From: Nocardioides sp. ChNu-153
GTDB taxonomy: Bacteria > Actinomycetota > Actinomycetes > Propionibacteriales > Nocardioidaceae
Direction: 5' to 3'
NCBI RefSeq assembly: GCF_030466625.1
Contig: NZ_JADEVT010000006.1
Span: 1-64,000, forward strand
Length of the DNA: 64,000 nucleotides
Numbering within the stretch: the stretch's first letter is position 1; the number at the start of each line of letters is the position of its first letter. Positions 14,700-23,504 of the stretch are shown piece after piece. Below the pieces are notes generated by a model. It did no database searches. It worked only from the letters and a program-made list of their open reading frames with translations, and was not told where the DNA came from. A program made the translations under genes and the position numbers.

Positions 14700-16847
14700 T
14701 CAGGCCTTCCCGGCCGGCTCGGGCGCCAGCGCCGGCAGGTCGAGGAAGTGGTCCGCGGTGACGGGCAGCGACCGCACGCGCACCCCCGTCGCGTGGTGCG
14801 TCGCGTTCGCGATGGCCGCGGCGGTGCCCACGATGCCGATCTCGCCGATGCCGCGCGAGCCCATGGGCGTCGACAGGTGGTCCTCCTCCTCGAGCCACTC
14901 GGCGCGCAGGTCGCGCACGTCGGCGTGGGCGGCCACGTGGTACGTCGCGAGGTCCTGCGTCACCGTGTGGCCGAAGCGCGGGTCCCGCCAGCCCTCCTCG
15001 TGCAGCGCCGCGGACAGCCCCATCACGAGGCCGCCCAGCAGCTGCGAGCGCGCGGTCGTCGGGTTGATGACCCGCCCGACCGAGTAGACGCCGAGCAGCC
15101 GCTCGACCCGCACCTCGCCCGTCCACCGGTGCACGTGGGTCTCCGCGAAGACGGCGCCGAACGAGTGCAGGGAGTGGCCGGACATGTCGGCGTACTGCCC
15201 CGACGTCGCGGTGGTGGCGACCCCGGGGTCGGGGTGCTCGCCGTGGTCGGCGCGGAACTGCTGCGCGGCGGCGGCGATCGCCGTACCCCACGACGAGGTG
15301 CCCGACGAGCCGCCCGCCACGGTCGCGAACGGCAGCTCGGAGTCGGCGACGAGGAGGTCGATCGCCTCGGGCGGGCACCCGAGCGCGTCGCTGGCGACCT
15401 GCAGCAGCACGGTGCGCGCCCCGGTGCCGATGTCGACCGCGCCGATGGCGACCTCGTAGCGCCCGCCCTCGACCGAGCGCACCCGTGCGCCGTTGCCCGG
15501 CATCCAGAGCATGGGGTACGTCGCGGACGCCACGCCCGTGCCGACCCACCAGTCACCCTCGGCCCGCGCCCGGACGCCCTCGGGCCGCTCGGCCCAGCCG
15601 AACAGCTCGGCGCCCCGGTGCAGGCACTCGACGAGGCGGCGGTCGTTGAAGGGGTTGCCCGTCTCGGGGTCGACCTCGGGCTCGTTGCGCACCCGCAGGT
15701 CGATGGGGTCGACCCCGGTGGCGACGGCCAGCTCGTCCATGGCGACCTCGTGGGCGTACATGCCGGGCATCTCGCCCGGCGCCCGCATCCACGACGGCAC
15801 GGCCACGTCCAGCTCCGCCACCCGGTGGGTCGTGGCGCGGTGGGGGGCGGCGTACATCATGCGTGCCGCGGTCGCCGTCTGCTCGGCGAACTCCTTGATG
15901 CGCGAGGTCTGCGACTCGGCGTCGTGCCGCAGCGCCACCAGGCGCCCGTCGGGCTCCGCTCCGAGGCGGACCCGGGAGCGCGTCGCGGTGCGGTAGCCGG
16001 TCAGCGCGAACATCTGCTGCCGCGTCACGGCGAGCCGCACGGGCCGGCCCGGCACGCTCAGCGCGGCCAGCGCCACCGCCACCTCGGGCGCGTGGGGGAG
16101 GCCCTTGCTGCCGAAGCCACCCCCGACGTACGGCGCGAGCACCCGCACCTGCTCGGGCTCCAGGCCGAGCAGCGGCGCGAGCGTGGCCCGCACCGGGTGC
16201 ACGCCCTGGGTGGAGTCGTGCAGGGTCAGCCGCTCGCCGTCCCACAGCGCCGTCGCGGCGTGCGGCTCCATCGGGCTGTTGTACTCGTGCGGCGTCTCGT
16301 AGACCGCGTCCACCACCACGGGCGCCGCAGCCAGGGCCGCGGTCGGGTCGCCGTCGACGGTGTCGGTCTCGGCGCCGGCGTTGACCTCCTCGGGGGCGTA
16401 CGTCGCGCTGCCCGGCGCGAACGCGGCCTCGTGGGCCTCCGCGTCCTGGTGCACGGCCACGAGCGCGGCACCCTCGCGGGCCGCCTCCGAGCTGGTGGCG
16501 AGCACGAGCGCCACGACCTGTCCCCGGAAGCCGATGCGGTCGTCCTGCAGCACCGCCAGCTCGCGGTCCTCGGTGTCGGCCAGCCGGGGGGCGCTCTCGT
16601 GGTCGAGGACCGCCTCGACGCCGGGGTGCTCGAGGGCGGCGGAGGCGTCGACCCGCACGACCCGCCCCCGGGCGACGGTGGAGGTGACGAGCCAGGCGTG
16701 CAGCAGGTCGCCCTCGACCGGGTGCTCGACGGCGTACGTCGCCTCCCCGGTGACCTTCTCGACCCCGTCCTGGCGGTCGAGGTGGCGGCCCATCACCTGC
16801 GGCGCGACGACCTCGGGGACGACCTCGTCGGGGGACTGCTCGCTCAT
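14700..16847 (-). CDS. paoC: Molybdenum-binding subunit of a PaoABC/xanthine-dehydrogenase-type oxidoreductase
   Basis: This 715-aa subunit carries the molybdenum cofactor and the active site for hydroxylation, most likely of aldehydes to acids. It begins with GRHLDRQDGVEKVTGEATYA, typical of the family. Further motifs are APYVGGGFGSKG (cofactor binding), GSSGTSSWGTA, and near the C-terminus GSRGIGEIGIVGTAAA, which contains the catalytic Glu. ATG at 16847 overlaps the stop of the FAD subunit (ATGA). A chaperone for cofactor insertion (PaoD/XdhC type) is not in this window. Substrate is not certain. Confidence 0.9.
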   Translation of the reverse strand: MSEQSPDEVVPEVVAPQVMGRHLDRQDGVEKVTGEATYAVEHPVEGDLLHAWLVTSTVARGRVVRVDASAALEHPGVEAVLDHESAPRLADTEDRELAVLQDDRIGFRGQVVALVLATSSEAAREGAALVAVHQDAEAHEAAFAPGSATYAPEEVNAGAETDTVDGDPTAALAAAPVVVDAVYETPHEYNSPMEPHAATALWDGERLTLHDSTQGVHPVRATLAPLLGLEPEQVRVLAPYVGGGFGSKGLPHAPEVAVALAALSVPGRPVRLAVTRQQMFALTGYRTATRSRVRLGAEPDGRLVALRHDAESQTSRIKEFAEQTATAARMMYAAPHRATTHRVAELDVAVPSWMRAPGEMPGMYAHEVAMDELAVATGVDPIDLRVRNEPEVDPETGNPFNDRRLVECLHRGAELFGWAERPEGVRARAEGDWWVGTGVASATYPMLWMPGNGARVRSVEGGRYEVAIGAVDIGTGARTVLLQVASDALGCPPEAIDLLVADSELPFATVAGGSSGTSSWGTAIAAAAQQFRADHGEHPDPGVATTATSGQYADMSGHSLHSFGAVFAETHVHRWTGEVRVERLLGVYSVGRVINPTTARSQLLGGLVMGLSAALHEEGWRDPRFGHTVTQDLATYHVAAHADVRDLRAEWLEEEDHLSTPMGSRGIGEIGIVGTAAAIANATHHATGVRVRSLPVTADHFLDLPALAPEPAGKA

Positions 16848-17836
16848 CGGCCGGTTCCTTCCGCGAGACGGGTGAGGGCCAGCGCAGTCAGGTTCCGCAC
16901 CATGTCGACCTTGTAGGCCGTCTGCGCCGTGACGGTGGCCGCGGCCAGCTCGGCCGAGGCGGCCTCGCGCACCGCGTCCTCGGTGAGGACCGCGCCGCGC
17001 AGCGCCTCCTCGGCCAGCAGCGCGCGCCACGGCTTGTGGGCGACGCCGCCCCAGGCGATGCGCACGTCGCGCACGACCTCCCCGTCGAGCTCGAGGCCGG
17101 CGGCCACGGAGACGAGGGCGAACGCGTACGACGCGCGGTCGCGCGCCTTGCGGTACGTCGCGTTCCGCGCCACCGCGGAGGCGGGCAGCTGGACGGCGGT
17201 GATGAGGTCCCCGTGCTCGAGCACCGTGTCGCGCTCGGGGTGGTGGCCCGGCAGCCGGTGCAGGTCGACCAGCGGGATGCGGCGCTCGCCCTCGGGGCCG
17301 AGCACCACGACGGTCGCGTCGGCCGCCGCCAGGGCGACGGCGAGGTCGGACGGGTGGGTGGTCACGCAGGCCTCGCTCAGGCCCAGGACCGCGTTGTAGC
17401 GGCCGTAGCCCTCGAGGGCCGAGCAGCCCGAGCCGGGGTCGCGCTTGTTACAGGGGGTCGTGACGTCCTGGAAGTAGACGCAGCGGGTGCGCTGCAGCAG
17501 GTTGCCGCCGGTGGTGGCCTGGTGGCGGATCTGGCCCGACGCGCCGGCCAGGAGGGCGCGCGCGACGCCGGGGAAGTCCCGCCGTACCGCGGGGTGGGCG
17601 GCGAGGTCACTGTTGCGGACGTTCGTACCGACCCGCAGGCCGCCGTCGGGCAGCTCCTCGACCTGGTCGAGGGGGAGCCGGCTGACGTCGACGAGCGTGC
17701 CGGGGGAGGTGATGCCCAGCTTGAGGTGGTCGACGAGGTTCGTCCCGCCGCCGAGGAAGCGGGCGTCGGGGTCGGCCGCGACCAGGGCGACGGCCCCCGC
17801 GGCGTCGTCGGCGCGGTGGTAGGCGAAGTCCCTCAC
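16844..17836 (-). CDS. paoB: FAD (and probable 4Fe-4S) subunit, PaoB-like
   Basis: This 330-aa subunit passes electrons between the 2Fe-2S subunit and FAD. FAD-binding signatures are FLGGGTNLVDHLKLG and TTGGNLLQRTRC. The stretch RTRCVYFQDVTTPCNKRD, closely followed by GSGC, has the extra cysteines of the PaoB family, where they hold a [4Fe-4S] cluster absent from ordinary xanthine dehydrogenases. This is the main reason for calling the operon PaoABC-like. THPSDLAVALAA is also typical. The GTG start overlaps the stop of the 2Fe-2S subunit (GTGA). Confidence 0.88.
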   Translation of the reverse strand: MRDFAYHRADDAAGAVALVAADPDARFLGGGTNLVDHLKLGITSPGTLVDVSRLPLDQVEELPDGGLRVGTNVRNSDLAAHPAVRRDFPGVARALLAGASGQIRHQATTGGNLLQRTRCVYFQDVTTPCNKRDPGSGCSALEGYGRYNAVLGLSEACVTTHPSDLAVALAAADATVVVLGPEGERRIPLVDLHRLPGHHPERDTVLEHGDLITAVQLPASAVARNATYRKARDRASYAFALVSVAAGLELDGEVVRDVRIAWGGVAHKPWRALLAEEALRGAVLTEDAVREAASAELAAATVTAQTAYKVDMVRNLTALALTRLAEGTGR

Positions 17837-18345
17837 GCGGCACCGCCGGCCTGGCGCACGGCCGCGAGGATGCCGGGGTAGGCGCCGCACCGGCACAGGT
17901 TGCCGCTCATCCGCTCGCGGATCTCGTCGTCCGTGAGCTCCGGGTCGGCCTCGAGGTCCTCGGTGACGTGGCTGCGGTGCCCGGCACGCACCTCGTCGAG
18001 CACGCCGACGGCCGAGCACACCTGTCCCGGGGTGCAGTAGCCGCACTGGAAGCCGTCGTGGTCGAGGAACGCCTGCTGCACCGGGTGCAGGGCCCCGTCG
18101 GCGCCGCGCAGCCCGCCGGCCGTCACGACCTCGGCGCCCTCGTGGGCCACCGCGAGCGTGAGGCACGTCAGGTGGCGCCGGCCGTCGAGGATCACCGTGC
18201 AGGAGCCGCACTGGCCGTGGTCGCAGCCCTTCTTCGGGTTCGTGACCCCCAGCCGTTCGCGCAACGCGTCGAGGAGGGTGGTGCGCGTGTCGACGGCGAC
18301 GGTCCGCTCCGCACCGTCGACGGTCAGGGTCAGGTCCACGTCCAT
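17833..18345 (-). CDS. paoA: 2Fe-2S subunit of the aldehyde oxidoreductase, PaoA-like
   Basis: The 170-aa subunit holds two [2Fe-2S] clusters. The plant-ferredoxin-like site is GCDHGQCGSCTVILDG followed by HLTCLTL; the second site is CGYCTPGQVCSA with SGNLCRCGAYPGI. Length is normal when starting from ATG 18345 (MDVDLTLTVDG). No twin-arginine leader is visible, so unlike E. coli PaoA the complex may stay in the cytoplasm. It is the first gene of a four-gene operon and has a leaderless-type promoter (TACCGT six bases before ATG) mirrored by that of the divergent gene. Confidence 0.92.
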   Translation of the reverse strand: MDVDLTLTVDGAERTVAVDTRTTLLDALRERLGVTNPKKGCDHGQCGSCTVILDGRRHLTCLTLAVAHEGAEVVTAGGLRGADGALHPVQQAFLDHDGFQCGYCTPGQVCSAVGVLDEVRAGHRSHVTEDLEADPELTDDEIRERMSGNLCRCGAYPGILAAVRQAGGAA

Positions 18346-18452
18346 GCGGTGACGGTACCCACGCAGCGGTCGACGGCCCCCCGGCGCCGGAGCGGGCGCG
18401 AGCGGGGACACGGCGGCCGCTCGTCTCAGGGCCGCGTGGGTACCGTCACGGC
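18346..18452. promoter_or_regulatory. Mirror-image leaderless promoters in a 107-bp divergent gap
   Basis: The two ends of the gap are inverted copies: GTGACGGTACCCACG (18349-18363) and CGTGGGTACCGTCAC (18435-18449). On each strand this places TACCGT exactly six bases before the ATG (18345 on minus, 18453 on plus). Both divergent genes therefore have the same -10 context and probably start transcription at the A of ATG. Confidence 0.7.
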
Positions 18453-18680
18453 ATGAGCGACTACACCTCCGAGCAGTTCGAAGCCATCCAGGTCGTCGTG
18501 GACCGCGTCACCTCCTGGCAGGACGGGGCCACCGAGGGCACCGTCGACACCGAGCTCCACAAGGGGTTCGAGGAGGTCGGCATCGAGGTGAGCGAGGCCG
18601 ACCGCGCCAAGCTGGCCGACGCGATCCAGGACGAGCACGGCGAGGTCGACGCGCAGTCGATCCTCGGCGGCACGGCCTGA
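18453..18680 (+). CDS. Small acidic protein of unknown function
   Basis: The 75-aa product is soluble, acidic and probably helical (SEQFEAIQVVVDRVTSWQDG near the start, then EVDAQSILGG at the end). No known domain, cysteine or membrane segment was recognised. Real coding is supported by its own -10 box six bases before ATG, by codon use, and by a hairpin terminator right after the stop. Sharing a mirrored promoter with the aldehyde oxidoreductase operon suggests co-expression, which is inference. Confidence 0.7.
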   Translation: MSDYTSEQFEAIQVVVDRVTSWQDGATEGTVDTELHKGFEEVGIEVSEADRAKLADAIQDEHGEVDAQSILGGTA

Positions 18681-18705
18681 GCCGACCAGCACGCAGCAGC
18701 CCCGA

Positions 18706-18741
18706 CGGGCCCGGCTCCCCGACGGACGGGGACCGGGCCCG
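18706..18741. terminator. Hairpin terminator between convergent genes
   Basis: A G/C arm of 15 nt (18706-18720) pairs with 14 nt (18728-18741) across a 7-nt loop with one bulge. It lies between the stops of the small acidic protein gene and the 341-aa gene and can serve both. Confidence 0.7.
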
Positions 18742-18763
18742 CGGTGTGCCCGCAGGCGGGGAC

Positions 18764-19789
18764 TCAGGCCTCGAGGATGCCGGCGACCTCGTCGGAGGCG
18801 TAGAACGGGGCGAGCCGGCCGCGCACCAGGGCCTCGAGCCGGCCGTCGGCGTGGGCGGCGTCGAGGAGCCGCGGGGCCAAGGAGATCGCGTGCACGACCA
18901 GCTCGTCACGGGTCAGGCCGAGCTCCTCGAGCAGCGCCGTGACGGGCCGGTCGCCGTGATCGGCCCAGACCTGCCTCACCACCGCGGTGGCGATCTGCTG
19001 CACCGGCGGCGACGGCGCCGCGCCGGCGACGACCTCGTGGACGAGCCCGGCGATCTCGTGCGCCTCGTCGCGCGAGACGACGTCGCCGACGCGGGGGAGC
19101 GGCTCGTCGCGGTACAGGTCGAAGACCTCCATGAAGGCGTCCGGCATCGTGGGGTCGCGCAGGGTGTCGACCAGCACCTTGTTGAGGCGCCGCATCGCGA
19201 ACACCGCGCCCTTGCCGGCCGTGTCGCCCAGCAGGCCCTCGAGCTGCCTGTTGGCCGCGCCACCGACCCGGCCCGCGGCGTTCGCGCCGAAGGAGACCAG
19301 GGAGCCGACCCCCGGGATCTTCTCCGCGGCGGCGCGGTTGGCCTGCACGACCTCGCCGACGATGCGGCCGACGAACCCGCCGGCGAGCGTCGCCACCTGC
19401 GGGCTGCGCGTGAGGCGGTCGAGCGCCGCCTCGATGCCGTCGACGCCGGCGAGCACGCGGCGTACCCACGCCTCGACGTGCGCGCGGCTCACCACGTCGG
19501 AGAGCGCGAACCGGTCGATGTCCCCGTCGAGCAGCGCGTCGGCCACCGAGGCGGCGAAGCGCGCCGCGCCCTCGCTCGGCGGCACGGTCACGAGCACGCG
19601 CTCCAGCGCGTCGGAGACCTCGTCGGGGCTCAGCACGTCCGAGAGCGTCAGCTCGGACCCGAGGTCGAGCAGCAGGTCGACGTCCTCGGCGATCGCCTCG
19701 TCGCGGGAGCCGTCGGGCCCGCCGGTGGTGAGGCGGTCCACGACCCAGCGGGTGTGCGCGTCCAGCAGACGGTCGGCGGTGGCGGTCAC
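18764..19789 (-). CDS. Conserved hypothetical protein coupled to the OpuC-type operon
   Basis: This 341-aa protein was not assigned to a family. It is mostly alpha-helical and acidic, with a Gly/Ala-rich middle (AGGFVGRIVGEVV, then GVGSLVSFGANAAGRVGG) that could be amphipathic or membrane-associated, and no signal peptide. No enzyme motif was found. The GTG start overlaps the stop of the substrate-binding protein (GTGA), making it the fifth and last gene of the compatible-solute operon. Its place suggests a job tied to osmotic stress or transporter control, but sequence alone does not show this. A hairpin follows at 18706-18741. Confidence 0.75.
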   Translation of the reverse strand: MTATADRLLDAHTRWVVDRLTTGGPDGSRDEAIAEDVDLLLDLGSELTLSDVLSPDEVSDALERVLVTVPPSEGAARFAASVADALLDGDIDRFALSDVVSRAHVEAWVRRVLAGVDGIEAALDRLTRSPQVATLAGGFVGRIVGEVVQANRAAAEKIPGVGSLVSFGANAAGRVGGAANRQLEGLLGDTAGKGAVFAMRRLNKVLVDTLRDPTMPDAFMEVFDLYRDEPLPRVGDVVSRDEAHEIAGLVHEVVAGAAPSPPVQQIATAVVRQVWADHGDRPVTALLEELGLTRDELVVHAISLAPRLLDAAHADGRLEALVRGRLAPFYASDEVAGILEA

Positions 19790-20799
19790 GAGACGAAGCC
19801 CTGCTCGACGAGCCAGTCGTAGGCCACGTCGGCCGGCTCCTCGCCGTCGACGTCGACCCGCGCGTTCAGCTCGATGAGCACCTCGTCGGTGAGCGCCTCG
19901 GTGACCGGGGCCATGAGGTCCTCGATCTCCGGGTACTCCTCCGCGACGTCCTCGCGCAGCACGAGGGAGACGTTGTACTTCGGGAAGTACTGCTGATCGT
20001 CCTCCAGCACCGTCAGGTCGAGCGCCAGGATGCGGCCGTCGGTGGTGAACACCTCGCCGAAGTTGCACTCGCCCCGCGCCGTCGCGTCGTAGATCGCGCC
20101 GGTCTGGTAGGTCCGCAGGTTCGACTCCGGCGTCCCCTGCGGGTCGCCGAGCGGGATGCCGTAGGTCTCGAGCATCCCGGGCAGCCCGTCGGGGCGGTTG
20201 GTGAACTCCGACTCGACGCAGAACGTGCGCTCCTCGACGGGGATCTCCGCCAGCTGCGACATGCTCGTGATGCCGAGCCGCTCCGTCACCTCCGGGTTCA
20301 TCGCGAACGCGTAGGTGTTGTTCATCGGCGCGGGCGGCAGCCAGACGAGCTGGTTCTGCTCGAGGTCGGCGTCGCGCACCGCCTCGTACTGCTCCTGCTC
20401 GTCGGGGATCGGGTCGCTCTCGCCGAGGTAGGTGATCCACCCGGTGCCCGTGTACTCCCACATGGCGTCGATCTGCCCGACGAGGTGGGCCTGCCGGGCC
20501 GCGGCGCTGCCGGGCACGTTGGTGAGGTCCGCAACGTCGGCGCCCGCCGCGCGCAGCAGGATGATCGCCATCTTGCCGAGGATCACGTTCTCGTTGAAGT
20601 TCTTCGAGCCCACCGCGATGGAGGCGCCCTCGAGCGAGGGCGTGTCCTCGAGGTCGCCCGCGAGCTGCCCCTCGGGCACGTAGCCGCCGGCCGTCCCGAG
20701 CGCGCACCCCGAGAGGAGCGCACCCACCCCGGCCAGGGTCGTGGCCACGACGCCGGTACGCCGCGCGCCCCGCCGTCGTGCGTCGGTCGTGCGAGCCAT
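19786..20799 (-). CDS. Glycine betaine/choline-type ABC transporter substrate-binding lipoprotein
   Basis: This 337-aa lipoprotein would capture a quaternary amine (glycine betaine, choline or carnitine). Signal: basic start, then ATTLAGVGALLSGC with the lipobox LSGC at about residue 31. The mature part matches OpuAC/OsmX proteins: IAVGSKNFNENVILGKM, NVPGSAAARQAHLVGQID and MWEYTGTGWITYLG, with aromatic residues for a cation-pi cage. MNPEVTERLGITSMSQLA is also typical. It starts one base after the permease stop. The exact ligand cannot be told. Confidence 0.9.
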   Translation of the reverse strand: MARTTDARRRGARRTGVVATTLAGVGALLSGCALGTAGGYVPEGQLAGDLEDTPSLEGASIAVGSKNFNENVILGKMAIILLRAAGADVADLTNVPGSAAARQAHLVGQIDAMWEYTGTGWITYLGESDPIPDEQEQYEAVRDADLEQNQLVWLPPAPMNNTYAFAMNPEVTERLGITSMSQLAEIPVEERTFCVESEFTNRPDGLPGMLETYGIPLGDPQGTPESNLRTYQTGAIYDATARGECNFGEVFTTDGRILALDLTVLEDDQQYFPKYNVSLVLREDVAEEYPEIEDLMAPVTEALTDEVLIELNARVDVDGEEPADVAYDWLVEQGFVS

Positions 20800-20800
20800 G

Positions 20801-21619
20801 TCAGAGCCCCTTCGGTCGGTAGGCGAGCTCGAGCAGACGGCCGACCCACTCGATGAGCAGGGCCAGCAGGGCGATGAGCAGCGCCCCCGTGATCATCAGC
20901 GAGAACCGGAACAGGGAGATGCCCGTCTGCAGCACCTCGCCCAGACCGCCGGCGTTGATGAAGCACGCCAGCGAGGCCGTGCCCGCGATGAGCACGAGCG
21001 CGGTGCGCACACCGGCCATGATGACCGGCACCGCGAGCGGCAGCTCGATCTTGCGGAGCGTCTCGAACGACGTCATGCCGACGCCGCGGGCGGCCTCGAC
21101 CAGGGTCGGGTCGACGGCCTGGATGCCGGTGATCGTGTTGCGGAGCACGGGCAGGAGGCCGTAGAGGCTGAGGCCCAGGATCGCCGTCCAGAAGCCGCCG
21201 CCGAGCCAGAGGAACAGCAGGACGATGAGGCCGACGGCCGGGGCCGCCTGGCCGCCGTTCGCGATGCCGACCACCAGCGGTGCGGCGCGCCGTACCCGGC
21301 CGCGCGTGAGCGCGATCCCCAGCGGCAGCGCGACGGCCACGACGATGACGGCGGCGACGACCGTGAGCTGCACGTGGTCGACCAGCAGCCGGGTCAGCGT
21401 GCCCCAGCGCAGCTGCTGCGCCTCGACGGAGTCGAGCTCGGCGGTCTGGCGCCAGACGACGAAGCCGCCGAAGGCGACGGCGATGAGCAGCGGGGGGAGG
21501 ACGAGCATCGTCACGGCCTCGCGCGTCACCGTCTTGCGGGCCATCCAGCCCCGCAGCCCCGTGGGGGGCGTGGCGGCGGTGTCGCGCCCGTCGAGGGGGG
21601 TGCCGGTCGTCGTCGTCAC
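20801..21619 (-). CDS. ABC transporter permease, OpuC/ProW type (second permease)
   Basis: This 272-aa inner-membrane permease has about six hydrophobic segments. It carries the binding-protein-dependent permease pattern with the EAA loop near VEAARGVGMTSFETLRKIELP, which docks on the ATPase. GLLPVLRNTITGIQAVDPT is a hallmark of OpuCB/CD-like subunits. A longer N-terminal extension than in the other permease is present. GTG start overlaps the ATPase stop (GTGA). Confidence 0.9.
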   Translation of the reverse strand: MTTTTGTPLDGRDTAATPPTGLRGWMARKTVTREAVTMLVLPPLLIAVAFGGFVVWRQTAELDSVEAQQLRWGTLTRLLVDHVQLTVVAAVIVVAVALPLGIALTRGRVRRAAPLVVGIANGGQAAPAVGLIVLLFLWLGGGFWTAILGLSLYGLLPVLRNTITGIQAVDPTLVEAARGVGMTSFETLRKIELPLAVPVIMAGVRTALVLIAGTASLACFINAGGLGEVLQTGISLFRFSLMITGALLIALLALLIEWVGRLLELAYRPKGL

Positions 21620-22863
21620 GAGACCGCCCCGTCGGCGCGCGCCTGCTGGGCCTCCTTGGCGGAGGCCTCCTGGGAGCGGATGTGGGTGGTGACCGACTCG
21701 AAGTCGACGACGCCGACGTAGGTGTCGCGGGAGTCCGTGACGATCGCGCCGGCGTGCGACGAGCTGAGCATCGTGTCGAGGGCGTCGTTGAGCGTGGCGC
21801 GCTGGTCGAGGGTGATGAGCTCGTCGCGACGGGCGATGTCGATGGAGCCGCCGCGGCGCAGGTTGCGCAGCCAGGGCCACGCGATGGGGCGGTTGCGGGC
21901 GTCGAGCACGACGATGCAGTCGTGGCCGGCGGCCTCGGCGCGTCGTACCGCCTCGGCGGCGTCGTCGCCCACCCGCGCGGTCGTCCACGGCAGCATCTGC
22001 AGCTCGTCCACGCGGGACAGGCTGAGCTGCTTGAGGGTGGAGCCCGCGCCCACGAAGTCGGCCACGAAGTCGTTGGCCGGGGCGGCCAGGACGTTCTCGG
22101 GGGTGTCGTACTGCTCGACGTGGGCGCCCTCGGACAGGATGAGGATGCGGTCGCCCAGCTTGATGGCCTCGTCGATGTCGTGGGTGACGCAGACGATGGT
22201 CTTGCCCAGCTCGCGCTGGATGCCGAGCATCTCGTCCTGCAGCCGCTGCCGGGTGATGGGGTCGACCGCGCCGAACGGCTCGTCCATCAGCACCACCGGC
22301 GGGTCGGCCGCGAGCCCGCGGGCCACGCCGACGCGCTGCTGCTGGCCTCCGGAGAGCTCGCGGGGGTAGCGGTCGCGGTAGCGCCCGGGCTCGAGCCCGA
22401 CGAGGTCGAGCAGCTCCTCCACGCGGTCGGCCGTGCGCTGCTTCGACCACTTCAGCAGCTTGGGGACGACGGCGATGTTGTCGGCCACCGTCAGGTGCGG
22501 GAAGAGGCTGCCGCCCTGGATGACGTAGCCGATCGTGCGGCGCAGCTCGTCGGCGTCGCGGCCGCGCACGTCCTCGCCGCCGATCGTGATGGTGCCGGAG
22601 GTGGGCTCGATGAGCCGGTTGATCATCTTCAGCGACGTCGTCTTGCCGCAGCCGGAGGGCCCGATGAACATCACCACCTCACCGGCCGGGACCGTCAGCG
22701 ACAGGCTCTCGACGGCGGCGGACTTCTGTCCGGGGTACTTCTTGACGACGTCGCGCAGCTGGATCTCGACGCCGCTGATGTGGCGGTCGGGCGCAGCCGC
22801 GCTGCTGTGGTCGGTGGCGCTCGTGCTGGTGGCGCCGGCCGGCCTCTCGATGCTCTCGGTCAT
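21616..22863 (-). CDS. ABC transporter ATP-binding protein with CBS pair, OpuCA/ProV type
   Basis: This 415-aa ATPase energises compatible-solute uptake. Motifs in order: Walker A GPSGCGKTTS, Q-loop VIQGGSLFPHLT, signature LSGGQQQRVGVARGLA, Walker B VVLMDEPFGAVDP and switch His in CVTHDIDEA. After about residue 275 come two CBS-like repeats (VRRAEAAGHDCIVVLDARN and LNDALDTMLSSSHAGAIVTD), which in OpuA/OpuC sense ionic strength or cyclic di-AMP. ATG at 22863 overlaps the first permease stop. Confidence 0.92.
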   Translation of the reverse strand: MTESIERPAGATSTSATDHSSAAAPDRHISGVEIQLRDVVKKYPGQKSAAVESLSLTVPAGEVVMFIGPSGCGKTTSLKMINRLIEPTSGTITIGGEDVRGRDADELRRTIGYVIQGGSLFPHLTVADNIAVVPKLLKWSKQRTADRVEELLDLVGLEPGRYRDRYPRELSGGQQQRVGVARGLAADPPVVLMDEPFGAVDPITRQRLQDEMLGIQRELGKTIVCVTHDIDEAIKLGDRILILSEGAHVEQYDTPENVLAAPANDFVADFVGAGSTLKQLSLSRVDELQMLPWTTARVGDDAAEAVRRAEAAGHDCIVVLDARNRPIAWPWLRNLRRGGSIDIARRDELITLDQRATLNDALDTMLSSSHAGAIVTDSRDTYVGVVDFESVTTHIRSQEASAKEAQQARADGAVS

Positions 22864-23504
22864 GCGACCCGGACTCCCTTCGAGATGGTGAGCCGCCCGA
22901 GGACGAGCAGCAGGAGGTCGGCGACGAGGGCGACGGCGATGATGCCGATCGTGCCCACGAGCGCGTAGTTGAGGGCGTTCGCGCCGCCCGTCTGCGTCAG
23001 GCCGCGCCAGATGTAGGAGCCGAGGCCGGGGCCGAGGACGTACGCCGCGATGGCGGCGATGCCCATCGACATCTGCATGGAGGTGCGGACGCCGGCCAGG
23101 ATCACGGGCCAGGCGAGCGGGAGCTGCACCTTGAGGAGCACCCCGACCGGGCTCATGCCCATGCCGCGGGCCGACTCGAGGAGGGTGGGGTCGACCCCCG
23201 CCAGGCCGACGACCGCGTTGCGGAGCACGGGGAGCACGGCGTAGAAGACGACGCAGGTGAACGCCGTGACGGTGCCGAGGCTGGTCAGGGGGAGCAGCAG
23301 GCCGACCAGCGCGAACGCCGGCAGCGTGAGCCCGATCGCCGAGACGGCGTTGGCGATCGGCTCCAACGCCCGGAAGCGGTTGATGAGCACCGCGAGCAGC
23401 ACGGCGACGAGCGTGGCGACGAGCACGCACTGGAACACCAGGTTCGCGTGCTGGAGCATGTCGTAGGCGATCTGTTGTCGACGCTCGGCGATGAACTCAC
23501 CCAT
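22860..23504 (-). CDS. ABC transporter permease, OpuC type (first permease)
   Basis: This first gene of the five-gene operon encodes a 214-aa permease with five to six membrane segments. The EAA loop is in LLESARGMGMSPVGVLLKVQLP, and YAVLPVLRNAVVGLAGVDPT is shared with the second permease, so the two form a heterodimer as in OpuC. The ATG at 23504 has GGAAGGGGCG upstream. Its promoter must lie in the 489-bp gap to the right. Confidence 0.9.
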   Translation of the reverse strand: MGEFIAERRQQIAYDMLQHANLVFQCVLVATLVAVLLAVLINRFRALEPIANAVSAIGLTLPAFALVGLLLPLTSLGTVTAFTCVVFYAVLPVLRNAVVGLAGVDPTLLESARGMGMSPVGVLLKVQLPLAWPVILAGVRTSMQMSMGIAAIAAYVLGPGLGSYIWRGLTQTGGANALNYALVGTIGIIAVALVADLLLLVLGRLTISKGVRVA

